The notes beneath the pieces are model-generated. The model had not been told where the DNA came from. It was given only the letters and a program-made list of their open reading frames with translations, and made no database searches. From NCBI GenBank assembly GCA_913056455.1, contig CAJXMJ010000001.1:248001-312000 (forward strand): a stretch of DNA of 64,000 nucleotides, given 5' to 3'. This stretch comes from an uncultured Fodinibius sp. Lineage in GTDB: Bacteria > Bacteroidota > Rhodothermia > Balneolales > Balneolaceae. How positions within the stretch are numbered: position 1 is the first letter of the stretch; the number at the start of each line of letters is the position of its first letter. Below are positions 1-9,622 of this stretch, one piece after another. Position numbers and translations under genes: made by a program.

Positions 1-37
1 TCGCACCTTCCAGGCCGGAATAGATTTTAAATTCTAA
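1..37 (+). CDS. C-terminal tail of a SusC/RagA-like TonB-dependent receptor (5' truncated by window)
   Basis: Reading from base 2, the last eleven codons before TAA at 35-37 spell RTFQAGIDFKF. An aromatic C-terminal residue preceded by alternating hydrophobic residues is typical of the last beta strand of an outer-membrane barrel, and this wording is common at the end of SusC proteins. The SusD-type gene starting 19 bases later is the usual partner, which supports the call. Only the end is present, so family membership rests on the terminus and the context. Confidence 0.6.
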   Translation, partial: RTFQAGIDFKF

Positions 38-56
38 ACTGAAATTATCTGACTTT

Positions 57-1601
57 ATGAAACGTTTAAACGCAATATTTGTATCGATTTTGGTCGTGCT
101 GGCATTCAGTGCGTGCGATATCCTGGACAGCCAGGAACCGCGCCAGTCTTTGCCACTTGACCAGCTGTATAGTTCCACAGAAGATCTGGAAAATGCACTC
201 ACGGGTGCTTATAACGATGTTCAAAGTGGAGATGCGATGGGATCATCCTATCCGTTATTTGGTGAATTAATGGGAGAAAATACCCTTTGGACGGGTTCTT
301 TTGAACAGTGGCAACAGATTGCAAGCCACGACATTGACTTGACCAACTCGCAGGTTGAAGATGTTTGGAATCAGACCTATGAAGCCCTCAATGATATAAA
401 TCTCATTATCGAAGCGGTTGATGCCGGTGAGATTGATGACGATGCCTTTGTACAGGCGAAAGACCGTATAAAGGGAGAGGCATTGTTCCTGCGTGCCGTG
501 CTTCACTTCGAAGCGGTGCGTATGTGGGCTAAGCCCTGGGGCTATACTAATGACAACTCTCATGCGGGAGTTCCTGTAGTTACGTCCGGTGTACAATCAG
601 CGGAAAACTTCAAAACTCCTGCACGGAGTGATGTAGCCACCGTTTATCAGCGGGTCATTACAGATCTGAATGATGCCATTAGTCTGTTGTCAAGCTATAC
701 GCCAAGCGGTTCTGCACGTGCTAATGTGTATAATGCCCACGCTTATTTAGCGCGCGTGTATTTACAACAGGGTGAATTCAATCAGGTTTTATCCCTAACG
801 GAAGCGGTTATAAACTCAAATGAATATAGCCTTGAAGGCGCACCTCAGGATTACTTTTTCACTCCGTCTGAGGAAAGTTCTGCAGAGTCTGTTTTTGATG
901 TAGTCCATACCGATCAGGATAACCCAGGTGTTAACAATTCGTTGTCTGCCTTCTATAATGCCACCAACGGTGGTCGCGGTGACATCGTAGTAACCGGTGC
1001 TTTTACCGGTGCACTTGCATCTGCTACATCTGATCAGGCGCAGGATTTACCTGCAAATTACACTTATGAAGACCTTCGCCAAACGGAGCTGTTAACTCAG
1101 ACTCCTGGAGGTGATACTGTGACTTTGAAATACGAAGATGGGGTTAATTCAGCTGATAATGCACCGGTTATTCGATATGCTGATGTGTTGTTAATGCGTG
1201 CAGAAGCCTTGGCTGAAACCGCCAGTACGTATCCTTCAGCAGAAAGCAACGATGCCATAGACTTATTAAACGAGGTTCATTTACGTTCTATCCGCGTGTA
1301 TAACGCAAGCGGTGGCTCGGAAGATGCTTCGCAATGGTTTGCCTATGAAGAAGCTGACTTCACCTCAAATGCAGAATTGCTAGAAGCGATTTACCTCGAG
1401 CGTCAGGTTGAACTTGGTTTTGAAGGCAAGCGCAAGCATGACCTGGTACGTTGGGGCATGAATGTAACGTCGGGTACAAGCGGAGCAGTATCTGCACCCG
1501 ATGCTGACAACCTAATTTGGCCTATCCCAGAGTCTGAGCTGGATGCCAATGACAGTGTCTGTCAGAATGCTGGCTATGGTGGAGCTGATACTTGTGAATA
1601 A
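57..1601 (+). CDS. RagB/SusD family nutrient-uptake outer-membrane lipoprotein
   Basis: SusD proteins are surface lipoproteins that cap a SusC TonB-dependent channel and help capture oligosaccharides or peptides for import. The 514-residue product starts with a lipoprotein signal whose lipobox cysteine is Cys20 (sequence FSAC). The N-terminal region after Cys20 has the 'LEnALtGaYndvqsG' pattern of RagB/SusD proteins, followed by helical TPR-like segments. The C-terminal family signature lies at about residues 448-467 (ERQVELGFEGKRKHDLVRWG), followed by WPIP at 488-491. Length is normal. It sits 19 bases after the end of a SusC-like gene and is closed by a terminator. No glycoside hydrolase or regulator is visible nearby, so the substrate is unknown. 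Confidence 0.93.
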   Translation: MKRLNAIFVSILVVLAFSACDILDSQEPRQSLPLDQLYSSTEDLENALTGAYNDVQSGDAMGSSYPLFGELMGENTLWTGSFEQWQQIASHDIDLTNSQVEDVWNQTYEALNDINLIIEAVDAGEIDDDAFVQAKDRIKGEALFLRAVLHFEAVRMWAKPWGYTNDNSHAGVPVVTSGVQSAENFKTPARSDVATVYQRVITDLNDAISLLSSYTPSGSARANVYNAHAYLARVYLQQGEFNQVLSLTEAVINSNEYSLEGAPQDYFFTPSEESSAESVFDVVHTDQDNPGVNNSLSAFYNATNGGRGDIVVTGAFTGALASATSDQAQDLPANYTYEDLRQTELLTQTPGGDTVTLKYEDGVNSADNAPVIRYADVLLMRAEALAETASTYPSAESNDAIDLLNEVHLRSIRVYNASGGSEDASQWFAYEEADFTSNAELLEAIYLERQVELGFEGKRKHDLVRWGMNVTSGTSGAVSAPDADNLIWPIPESELDANDSVCQNAGYGGADTCE

Positions 1602-1632
1602 GTGTTAACGCTTCATTAATAATTAAAATTTT

Positions 1633-1663
1633 AAGCCGCCTCGTTTTCGAGGCGGCTTTTTTT
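1633..1663 (+). terminator. Rho-independent terminator after the first susD
   Basis: An 11-bp perfect stem (AAGCCGCCTCG at 1633-1643 with its complement at 1648-1658) encloses a TTTT loop and is followed by a run of T. It lies about 30 bases after the susD stop and ends the first SusC/SusD unit. Confidence 0.9.
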
Positions 1664-2504
1664 ATGTAAGCAAATATCCTTAGATGTATAACTTGGTAGA
1701 TTTCTTTACAGAATGAGTGATGCTATTATTTCTGGTCATCTGTAAATGTGGATGGAGGCCGAAAAAAGCTGAAGATCTAACCACAAAAAAGGTTTATAAT
1801 CCATAGCTGGTGGCTTACTACGGGATTTAAAGCGTTTTGCAAAAAGCTTTTAAGTGAGAAATTTAGTTGTTAACAATTCTAACTCTTAACAAACATTTCC
1901 CTCGCGGGTTATGTAACAAGCATTTTGTTACTATAGCTGATTATATTGATTTATTATTAGTAAGAGGTTATAAATCACTTTATCAGTATTGATACCGACT
2001 TCTTTCAGGGGCTTATAGCATCTCCTAAGTGGAAGGAACTTTATGACTTCTTCTTCCAAACGTTTTGTCCGTATTACATTTAATAAATGGAGGAAGTGAC
2101 TTATTACGTTCTTTGATAATAACATATGTTACTGCAAGGATATGCTATACTCGAAAGTTACTCACAATATATATCTTGCATATAATAAACGATTAGTTAT
2201 CTCTCTTGGAAACAACAGGATGCACAAATACCAGATAAGTCAGTTAACTCTTAGAATATTTTTACATTCCTAAACTAATTAAACGTTTGACAATGATATT
2301 TATTTTAGTATTATTTCCCTTAGTTTAAAAATCAGGGCTATTGTTCTTCCGGCACATATCTGTTTAGGTAAAGGTATATACAGGGATGTATGTGTTTAGA
2401 AGCCAATCAATAGTCTAATTCCTTTTGGGATAAAATACAGGGTGTTACTAAAATTGTCTCAATGGGGATGGTTAAATAAAATCAATAATAAAACCTACTC
2501 AATT
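1664..2504. other. Long AT-rich intergenic region upstream of the second susC
   Basis: About 840 bases separate the terminator from the chosen susC start. Short open frames are present on both strands, but none has a recognisable protein or a convincing start. The stretch is AT-rich and probably carries the promoter and a long leader for the second SusC/SusD operon. A candidate promoter within it is listed separately. I see no tRNA, insertion-sequence end or array of repeats. Confidence 0.5.
2287..2314 (+). promoter_or_regulatory. Candidate promoter for the second susCD operon
   Basis: A perfect TTGACA (2287-2292) is followed after 16 bases by TATTAT (2309-2314). It would give a leader of roughly 180 bases before the susC ATG at 2505. 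Organisms of this group often use other promoter words (TTTG and TAnnTTTG), so this is a pattern match only. Confidence 0.3.
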
Positions 2505-5500
2505 ATGCTTAGAAAGATACTTTCTACAGCAATGTTTGCTTTATTTCTTGCAGCTACTGCCGTAGCTCAAGATGCGACCGTGACGGGTACCGTGACGGAT
2601 GCAGAGACCGGTGAAACGATGCCGGGAGTAAATGTTGTAATCAATGAATTGCAAACTGGTGCTTCTACAGATGCTGACGGTGTTTACACCATTAGCGGAG
2701 TGCCAACTGGAACATATACCATTCAAGCTTCATTTGTAGGGTATAGAAGTTATACCCAGCAAATTGAAGTCAGTGCAGGGGAGAATACCCATAATATTCA
2801 AATGCGCACTGATGTATTGGGGCTTGACGAAGTGGTTGTAAGTGCTCTTGGTTTTGAAGAAAATCGAGATGAACAGGGAACATCTGCGTCAAGAGTATCA
2901 GGGGATGATATTGCAGGTTCTGGTGAGCTTGACGTCGTATCAGGTTTATCTGGAAAAGCTGCCGGTGTTAATATTACCGGAACTGGTGGAGATCCCGGTG
3001 CCGCTTCACGCATTATAATACGTGGTGCTAATACCATTACGGGTGATAATGAACCTCTTTTTGTAATAGATGGTGTGCCTATTTATAACTCAACAATTGG
3101 TTCGGGTGTTGGAGGCGTCCAACAGCAGTCTCGAATAAATGATTTGAATCCCGACGATATTGAGTCAGTACAGGTATTAAAAGGGCCCTCTGCTGCAGCA
3201 CTCTGGGGATCACGTGCCGCCAACGGTGTTGTTTTGATTGAAACCAAGAGTGGGTCACCTACAGACGATAATAAAGTTAACATTACTGTTAAGTCTGAAT
3301 GGTCTATTGATGAATTGAATAAGACGGTTGACCTTCAGAAGAAGTATGGCCAAGGTTTTGGTGGAGCTTTTAATCCTACAACATCCTTATCTTGGGGAGA
3401 TAAAATTGCAGATCGTCCGGGTGGCGATGATGTGATGGACATGTCTGATGGGAATGCATACTTTGGTCCTGACGGAGAAAAGTATGGACTTATTACCCAG
3501 AAAAACTCCCGACAAACATATGATCACTCAGAAGCCATTTTTGAAAATGGTTTGAAGGCTGATAATTCCATTTCAATCAGCGGTGGTTCTGAAGAAGGAA
3601 CATTTCGATTAAGTGTTTCCAATGTTAACCAGGATGGTATTATCTTGGAAAACAGTGATTATAATAGAACGACTGTTAAAGGGGTGGCAACACGGAATTG
3701 GGATAATTTCTCAGCAACGGTCAACGCGCAATATACGAACTCAAATTCAAATCGAATTCAGCAGGGTTCGAATGTTTCCGGTCTTCTTTTAGGAGCTTAT
3801 CGTACGCCGCCTGATTTTGACTTTAGGCCTCATACCGTAGATTTCGTAAATGCTGATGGTAGTATAACCACCGATAAACACCGTAGCTATAGAAATCCTA
3901 CAGGTTCGGGAGATACACCAATTTACAATAATCCATTGTGGACTATTGAAAATGTGATCAATGAAACCCAAGTCCAGCGTATACTTGGAAGTACCGAGTT
4001 ACAATATGATCCTACCTCTTGGTTAAGTTTTACGCATCGGTTGGGCGTAGATACCTATACCGACAGACGATATTCTGTATTTCCTACTTATGATGCAAGT
4101 AATCCAAGTGGGGCTCTTACGGAACAAGAACTTGGCCAACTCCAGGTTAACTCAGATCTCATTGCCAAAGCTTCACACACATTAAATGAAGACTTTTCAG
4201 GCACATTGACTGTAGGATGGAATGTAAACCATCGCGAATATGATGAGTTAGGTGCTACGTCTACAAGTATTATTCTTGAAGGATTTAATCGGGATGTTTC
4301 AAATTATAACAGCAAAAATCCTTTCCAAGAACGAAGTACACAAAGAACTTCTGCCCTTTACGGTGTTCTTAATGTTAGTGCCTATGATATGTTATTCCTG
4401 GAAGTTACCGGAAGGGAAGAAAGTGCTTCTACCTTTGGAGAAGATACGGATGGCTCTTTCTTTTATCCTTCGGCAAGTTTAGCTTGGCAATTTACTGAGC
4501 TGGATGCATTAAGTGATAGTGATATTCTCAGTTTTGGTAAGTTGCGATTATCATATGGTGAAGCAGGAGTTCAACCCCCTGTGTATTCTACACAAACCAC
4601 CTATTTCCAAGGTGGACTGGTTGGTAGCTGGGGTGAAAGTTTGAACCCTGCTGAATATGGTGGTGGTTTTGCACGTTCATCACAAGCAGGTAACCCTGAC
4701 TTGAAGGTAGAACGCACTACAGAGTATGAAATTGGTGCAGACCTTCGATTCTTTAATGATCGCGTTAATTTAGGGCTTACACGCTACATTACGGAAACCG
4801 AAGATGCGATCTTAGGTGTAGACCGTGCGCCATCTTCAGGCTTTAGCACTCAGCTGGCTAATGCAGGTGCTATTGAGAACAAAGGTTTTGAGGCCGAACT
4901 TAATCTTGAGGTCATTAGATCTCGTGATTTAAGTTGGGTTATCAATGCGAACTGGTCTAAAAACATCAACAAAGTAACTTCCCTTGCCGGAGCTGATGAA
5001 CTTGGACTTGCCGGTTTTACCAGTGCAACGTCTTCAGCTATCGTAGGGGAGGAATACGGAGTGTTCTTTGGTAATGCATGGGCTCGCAATGATGATGGAA
5101 GCTTAGCACTTGATGCACTAGGCTTTCCACAACCCGCTGCCCAGCAAAAAATAATTGGTAATCCTAACCCTGACTGGAGAGCAGGCGTGGGTAGCACTGT
5201 GAACTTTAAGGGGCTTAGCTTGAATTTCCTTTTTGATATCAAGCATGGCGGAGACGTCTGGAATGGTACAAAAGGAGCTCTTAGTTTCTTCGGCGTTCAC
5301 GGATCTCAGACATGGGAAACCACTGCTGACCAAGATTTAACGACTTGGGATGGAAGAACTATTCCGGAAGGAACTACCTTCAGAGGATATGTCGAAGACT
5401 TTGGAGCAGGTCCTGTTGCAGTTGACGAAGTCGGACACTATGCTGGTCCGTTTTCTGGTTTTACCGGTCCCGCTGAACCATTTATTGAGGATGGTGGGTT

Positions 5501-5738
5501 CGTTCGCTTGCGCCAGGTATCATTGGGTTACAGTATTGACGGTCAAGGATTCCGTGATTATACCGGATTACGATCAGTCGATCTTAGAGTGACAGGTAGA
5601 AACTTGCTGCTGTTTACCGATTACAGTGGTATCGATCCTGAAACAAACTTGACTGGACCTTCTAACGGTTTTGGTCTTGACTATTTTAACAACCCAAGTA
5701 CCAGATCATATATCTTCTCTGTGAAGGTCAATTACTAA
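2505..5738 (+). CDS. SusC/RagA family TonB-linked outer-membrane receptor
   Basis: This is a TonB-dependent outer-membrane channel for import of bulky nutrients, working with the SusD lipoprotein encoded next. I place the start at the ATG at 2505 rather than at an in-frame GTG at 2442, because the ATG is followed directly by a clean signal peptide ending in TAVAQ (about residue 22). Order of domains: carboxypeptidase-regulatory-like beta domain (about residues 25-110, with MPGVNVVI and GVYTISGVP), plug domain with the SusC hallmark PLFVIDGVPI (about residues 185-194), then a large beta barrel ending in an aromatic residue (SVKVNY). The length of 1077 residues is typical. The next gene starts 23 bases after the stop. 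Confidence 0.95.
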   Translation: MLRKILSTAMFALFLAATAVAQDATVTGTVTDAETGETMPGVNVVINELQTGASTDADGVYTISGVPTGTYTIQASFVGYRSYTQQIEVSAGENTHNIQMRTDVLGLDEVVVSALGFEENRDEQGTSASRVSGDDIAGSGELDVVSGLSGKAAGVNITGTGGDPGAASRIIIRGANTITGDNEPLFVIDGVPIYNSTIGSGVGGVQQQSRINDLNPDDIESVQVLKGPSAAALWGSRAANGVVLIETKSGSPTDDNKVNITVKSEWSIDELNKTVDLQKKYGQGFGGAFNPTTSLSWGDKIADRPGGDDVMDMSDGNAYFGPDGEKYGLITQKNSRQTYDHSEAIFENGLKADNSISISGGSEEGTFRLSVSNVNQDGIILENSDYNRTTVKGVATRNWDNFSATVNAQYTNSNSNRIQQGSNVSGLLLGAYRTPPDFDFRPHTVDFVNADGSITTDKHRSYRNPTGSGDTPIYNNPLWTIENVINETQVQRILGSTELQYDPTSWLSFTHRLGVDTYTDRRYSVFPTYDASNPSGALTEQELGQLQVNSDLIAKASHTLNEDFSGTLTVGWNVNHREYDELGATSTSIILEGFNRDVSNYNSKNPFQERSTQRTSALYGVLNVSAYDMLFLEVTGREESASTFGEDTDGSFFYPSASLAWQFTELDALSDSDILSFGKLRLSYGEAGVQPPVYSTQTTYFQGGLVGSWGESLNPAEYGGGFARSSQAGNPDLKVERTTEYEIGADLRFFNDRVNLGLTRYITETEDAILGVDRAPSSGFSTQLANAGAIENKGFEAELNLEVIRSRDLSWVINANWSKNINKVTSLAGADELGLAGFTSATSSAIVGEEYGVFFGNAWARNDDGSLALDALGFPQPAAQQKIIGNPNPDWRAGVGSTVNFKGLSLNFLFDIKHGGDVWNGTKGALSFFGVHGSQTWETTADQDLTTWDGRTIPEGTTFRGYVEDFGAGPVAVDEVGHYAGPFSGFTGPAEPFIEDGGFVRLRQVSLGYSIDGQGFRDYTGLRSVDLRVTGRNLLLFTDYSGIDPETNLTGPSNGFGLDYFNNPSTRSYIFSVKVNY

Positions 5739-5761
5739 TTAATTTTATAAATATATTTATT

Positions 5762-7141
5762 ATGAAATTTACCAACATAAAATACATAGCTTTTGTATTG
5801 CTTTTGGTTGGTGTTGTAGGATGTGATTCGGTGACCAACTCATTTACGGATGGTTACAACGAAAATCCTAATAACCCAACCTCAGCGCCTGCTGACAAAA
5901 AATTTGTTGCAGGACAAGTAGGCACAGTAACTTTTTTAGAATCCCATAGTGCCCGTAAGGGTAGTATGTGGGCGCAATACTTTTCTGGTGAAGATCGCCA
6001 GTATAGTAGTATATATTCATATAATGTTACTGCGTCAGATAGTGATAGTGATTGGTTTATGGCCTATGTGCGTGGGCTTACCAATCTTCGGTTAGCAAGA
6101 GAAGAGTATAATGCTCTTGATGTAGTTCCTGTAAACCAGGTAGCTGCAACGAAGATCTGGGAAGCCATGCTTATGGGGCAGGTCACTGCTCTTTGGGGCG
6201 ATGTTCCTTTTTCAGAAGCAGTTAACTCTGATGAAAGTTGGACCCCCACATATGATAGTCAAAGTGCTGTATATAGTAGTGTTATAACGCTGTTAAATGA
6301 AGCTATATCAACATTAGAGAGTAATGCTACTCCAGCTATATCTGGTGATATCACCACATTAGATGGTGACATTGGCCAATGGTTGAAGGTGGCTTATACC
6401 CTTAAAGCACGCTATCTAATGCATACCGGAGACACCTCAGGAGCATTAACTGCGGCACAAAATGGTATAGATGCTGATGATGGTACTGGTGATCTACTAA
6501 TACCTCATGGCGAGCAACAGGCTCGTAATCAAAATCTGTACTATGCTTTTACAGTGGTAGAGCGCTCTGGTTATTTACGTGCAGACAGATCTCATGCACG
6601 GAGTATGTTAAATAATGGAAATAACAGTAAAACAGATGAGACAGCTCGTGCTGAATACTATTATGATGGAGCAGCATTAAATAATACCGATGGTTTTGCT
6701 GCTGCAACCGAATCTTTTCCATTAGTTACATATATGGAAAACCAGATGATTATTGCAGAAGTAGAAGCAGCTCAAGGTACAGCAACTGGAGATCAAAATG
6801 CGGTGAACGCTTTAAACAACAGTCGTGATTATCTGGACAATAAATTTGGTACGGATAATTATGACGATTTAGCACTAACTGATTTTCAGGCTGGTGGACC
6901 CTATGCAAACACTTCAATTCCACAGCATGTTCGTAATTGGACATATCTGGGACTCATAGGTCAAATCGAAGGATTCAACTTCGTGCGGCGAATAGATTAT
7001 AATGTGGATGGGCTGTCAACTGTTCAGGGCAGTGAATTCCCTCAGCGATTCTTGTATCCGCAGGATGAGCGAAATACAAATTCTGATAATCTGCCGGATC
7101 CTGTTCCAGGATTGTTTGATGCGACACCGGTTAATCAATAG
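5762..7141 (+). CDS. SusD/RagB-like outer-membrane lipoprotein
   Basis: This is the surface lipoprotein partner of the SusC channel just upstream (23-base gap, same operon). The N-terminus is a lipoprotein signal with lipobox cysteine Cys21 (GVVGC). The 459-residue body carries patterns of the shorter SusD-like family: a GSMWAQYFSGEDRQY segment at about residues 60-75, an 'ALWGDVPFSEA' segment, a TPR-like 'LKARYLMHTGD' helix and a late 'RRIDY' segment. It is clearly diverged from the first SusD in this window, so the two systems probably import different substrates. The substrate cannot be told from sequence. A terminator follows 21 bases after the stop. Confidence 0.9.
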   Translation: MKFTNIKYIAFVLLLVGVVGCDSVTNSFTDGYNENPNNPTSAPADKKFVAGQVGTVTFLESHSARKGSMWAQYFSGEDRQYSSIYSYNVTASDSDSDWFMAYVRGLTNLRLAREEYNALDVVPVNQVAATKIWEAMLMGQVTALWGDVPFSEAVNSDESWTPTYDSQSAVYSSVITLLNEAISTLESNATPAISGDITTLDGDIGQWLKVAYTLKARYLMHTGDTSGALTAAQNGIDADDGTGDLLIPHGEQQARNQNLYYAFTVVERSGYLRADRSHARSMLNNGNNSKTDETARAEYYYDGAALNNTDGFAAATESFPLVTYMENQMIIAEVEAAQGTATGDQNAVNALNNSRDYLDNKFGTDNYDDLALTDFQAGGPYANTSIPQHVRNWTYLGLIGQIEGFNFVRRIDYNVDGLSTVQGSEFPQRFLYPQDERNTNSDNLPDPVPGLFDATPVNQ

Positions 7142-7162
7142 GGAATAATAACCTTATATCAT

Positions 7163-7194
7163 AAAGCCGCTCCCTACGGGGAGCGGCTTTTTTT
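7163..7194 (+). terminator. Rho-independent terminator of the second susCD operon
   Basis: GCCGCTCCC (7166-7174) pairs perfectly with GGGAGCGGC (7179-7187) around a TACG tetraloop. The flanking A run and T run extend the stem and give the U tract. Confidence 0.92.
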
Positions 7195-7624
7195 ATTTGG
7201 GGTGCCTAAACCTGCCGAGGAAATCGGGTGGGCTTGGTTGTTTAAAGGAGGGAAGGTGTTGAGTCATCTAAGTGATCTTATTTTGTTCTACATTATCATT
7301 GCAATGTTAATACTCAGTATCTTAAATAACTCGGGGATGACATTTGATATCTGATACCTCAGCTATTTGGGGTCATCGGCATTTTTGTGAATTTTTTTGC
7401 TTATTACATTTCCTCACTTTGCACAGTTGTTTCTGGTGTGCTTTATCAGAAAATACGTTTTTTTGCTCTGGTGCTGCGCTTATAAGCTTAGACTATCTGA
7501 GATAGTAAGGATATAGACACCTGCATTATAAGGGCAGACAGTAAGGTCATAGCACGGGCGGTAAGAAGCCTTTCAAAACAACGGCAACTATTTGAAATAT
7601 CTTTAAATTACCAGTATACCGCTT

Positions 7625-7661
7625 GTCATCCCGAGCGGAACGGGGTGAAGCCGCGGGATCT
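7625..7661. repeat. Intergenic palindromic repeat of the 'GTCATCCCGAGCG...GGGATCT' type
   Basis: The 37-base unit starts GTCATCCCGAGCGGAACG and ends CCGCGGGATCT, so its two ends are imperfect inverted copies (ATCCCgaGCGG against CCGCGGGAT). It is strikingly GC-rich for this otherwise AT-rich 609-base gap (7195-7803). Closely similar words recur as intergenic repeats in many Bacteroidota-type genomes. Only one copy occurs in this window. I see nothing else recognisable in the gap. Confidence 0.6.
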
Positions 7662-7803
7662 ATCATGCTTAGTATTTATGGCTTAAAGGAAGTTGTACTT
7701 CCGTTAGCTTGATTACTCGAAAGTGTAACTCTCTTGTAACTAAGTAATTAGTAAGTACAAAACTCTTGTAACAAAGTTAACGATTAAAATTGAACAAAAT
7801 GTT

Positions 7804-9246
7804 CTATAAACTCCGTTGCATAATCGATCCCGATAACCAGAGTTCAACTTGCTGATATTGCACGTTAAAATATGACTGTGATCGTCGGAGGATGTAATGA
7901 GTAAAGGGGAAATATTCGGTCTTATTTCTGGGTTCGAAGAAATAAAAATTTCTATCCGGATCGGATCGGTTGTAGGAGTACGACCAATACATTTCATTTA
8001 ATCGTTGATCTACGTACCAAGGGGGACCGAAAAGTACATACATCATGCCCGGATCCGTTTTCCATCCTTCTTTAAAATTTGAAAACTGCTTATTCGCTTC
8101 TTCTACCCGATTATAGAATTTCTTTAGAACACTTTTGGCACGGCTCTTATTTCCGATGTTTTTAAGCCAAAATCGGTCAACAGCAGCTTTTAGCGAATCT
8201 GAATTATTAATAGCGATTAATTTCTCATATTCTTTTTTACTCATCAGGTAGATTAGGGGCTGGGCCAGCTCGTGTGCAGATTTGATAGCCGGGTAGTTTT
8301 TGCTTTTTACGGCATAGTCACGCGCTTTATATGCTTCACCGGATTCCTCGGAAGAAATGTTAGTTTGCACTTCAAACCGGTAGTTACCTCGTCTTTGGTT
8401 CCCAAAAGTGAATTCAATAAGAACATTGCCAGATTCTATCAACTTACGCTGAGTAGATTGAATGACTTCTTCATCGTCATAGTCAACTCCCTTGTACTCG
8501 ATGCTCGAAGGGCTGTAATTATTGTAATGCATCGGTCGGGCATACGAAGTATCCGAATCGAAGCGAAGTAGCTGAGAATCTATGGTTAGCGGTTCGCTGG
8601 AGTTACTATTGGTAACCTGAAAAATGAATTTTAATGAATCCACACGTCCGGGTACATCATAGGTAGTAATGGTCGACCAAGACGGATTCTCTGAATTCAT
8701 GTTTTTTCCTTCCATCCTAATATTCGTGAGATTCGATACATTGTTTTCAGGATCCGGAAGGTAGGTTTCTGTGGAGTGGGTAATCCTTTTATCCGAGCTC
8801 TTATCGGTGAGGGTAAAATTAATGGTATATCGTCCCGGTTCTATGTCCAGCTCCCGTTCAAAGGTATGAATTTGGTGGCTGTATACGATATCCGGATCCT
8901 CTCTTTCAATATCAATTTCATACTGTTTAGCTCCAATTACATTATCAGGGTTTGTTTGATTGATGATCTGAACATTAATGGTGAGATTAGAAATATACTT
9001 GTCACCTTCCTTATTGTAGATGAGGCTTCCCAGTACAATATCAGCTGCGATATCGATTTTAGGATCTCCTTGTTGGTCAATTAATCCTATCGCCGAAAAG
9101 CGTACTTCTGGGTATCCGTCCCTAAAATTATAGTCTGATCCGCGTTCAATGTCGGGATTCATGGATTTTGCACATCCCATGATCAATCCAATACTGAGAA
9201 TGAAAACGTATTGAAGCAGTCTCTCTTTGTTAATATATGATTCCAT
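7804..9246 (-). CDS. GWxTD domain-containing lipoprotein
   Basis: This is a 480-residue predicted lipoprotein (lipobox cysteine Cys25, sequence LIMGC) with the C-terminal GWxTD domain, whose name-giving motif is GWKTD at residues 394-398. It is followed by GMMYVLFGPPWYVD, the usual continuation of the family. The middle part is beta-rich. The GWxTD family occurs in Bacteroidota-like and Acidobacteria-like genomes and has no settled biochemical role, so I give none. The gene stands alone: upstream is the divergently transcribed pyruvate kinase, downstream the long repeat-containing gap. The ATG at 9246 puts the signal peptide directly at the N-terminus. Confidence 0.85.
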   Translation of the reverse strand: MESYINKERLLQYVFILSIGLIMGCAKSMNPDIERGSDYNFRDGYPEVRFSAIGLIDQQGDPKIDIAADIVLGSLIYNKEGDKYISNLTINVQIINQTNPDNVIGAKQYEIDIEREDPDIVYSHQIHTFERELDIEPGRYTINFTLTDKSSDKRITHSTETYLPDPENNVSNLTNIRMEGKNMNSENPSWSTITTYDVPGRVDSLKFIFQVTNSNSSEPLTIDSQLLRFDSDTSYARPMHYNNYSPSSIEYKGVDYDDEEVIQSTQRKLIESGNVLIEFTFGNQRRGNYRFEVQTNISSEESGEAYKARDYAVKSKNYPAIKSAHELAQPLIYLMSKKEYEKLIAINNSDSLKAAVDRFWLKNIGNKSRAKSVLKKFYNRVEEANKQFSNFKEGWKTDPGMMYVLFGPPWYVDQRLNEMYWSYSYNRSDPDRNFYFFEPRNKTEYFPFTHYILRRSQSYFNVQYQQVELWLSGSIMQRSL

Positions 9247-9622
9247 AGGAGATACGGTTAAAATATATTGATAAATTGTATTAGAGCAGTAGAATTTTAA
9301 TATACCAATTGCTCAAAACTTTTAAAGGATTAGTTCTGTCTTAGAAAGAGTTCTATATATCCGATAACGTTTATAGTTATAATTTCATACATTAAATCGT
9401 TTCTTTGCAAAACTTACTTTTAGATGTGAAATATTTTACAGAATTGATATAACATATCCATGTGGCATATTGAATGAGTGTTAAGTCTATCAAAAGTTTT
9501 TGCTAACTAATAGTATATGGTTGCTGAGATAATGTGTTTTCCGTTACAGCGGGATGTCAGCACGATATAGGTGGTTTTGTAGAGTCCTTAGAACGTTAAT
9601 TGAATGATAAAGAACAGAGTTA
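9247..9622. other. Divergent intergenic region between the GWxTD gene and pyk
   Basis: These 376 AT-rich bases must hold the promoters of both flanking genes, which diverge from here. I see no convincing promoter pair, RNA gene or repeat in it. Confidence 0.4.

Noticed and set aside
1931-2125. Short minus-strand open frame upstream of the second susC
   Set aside because: Low-complexity hydrophobic reading with no family and no start signal, in an AT-rich leader region.
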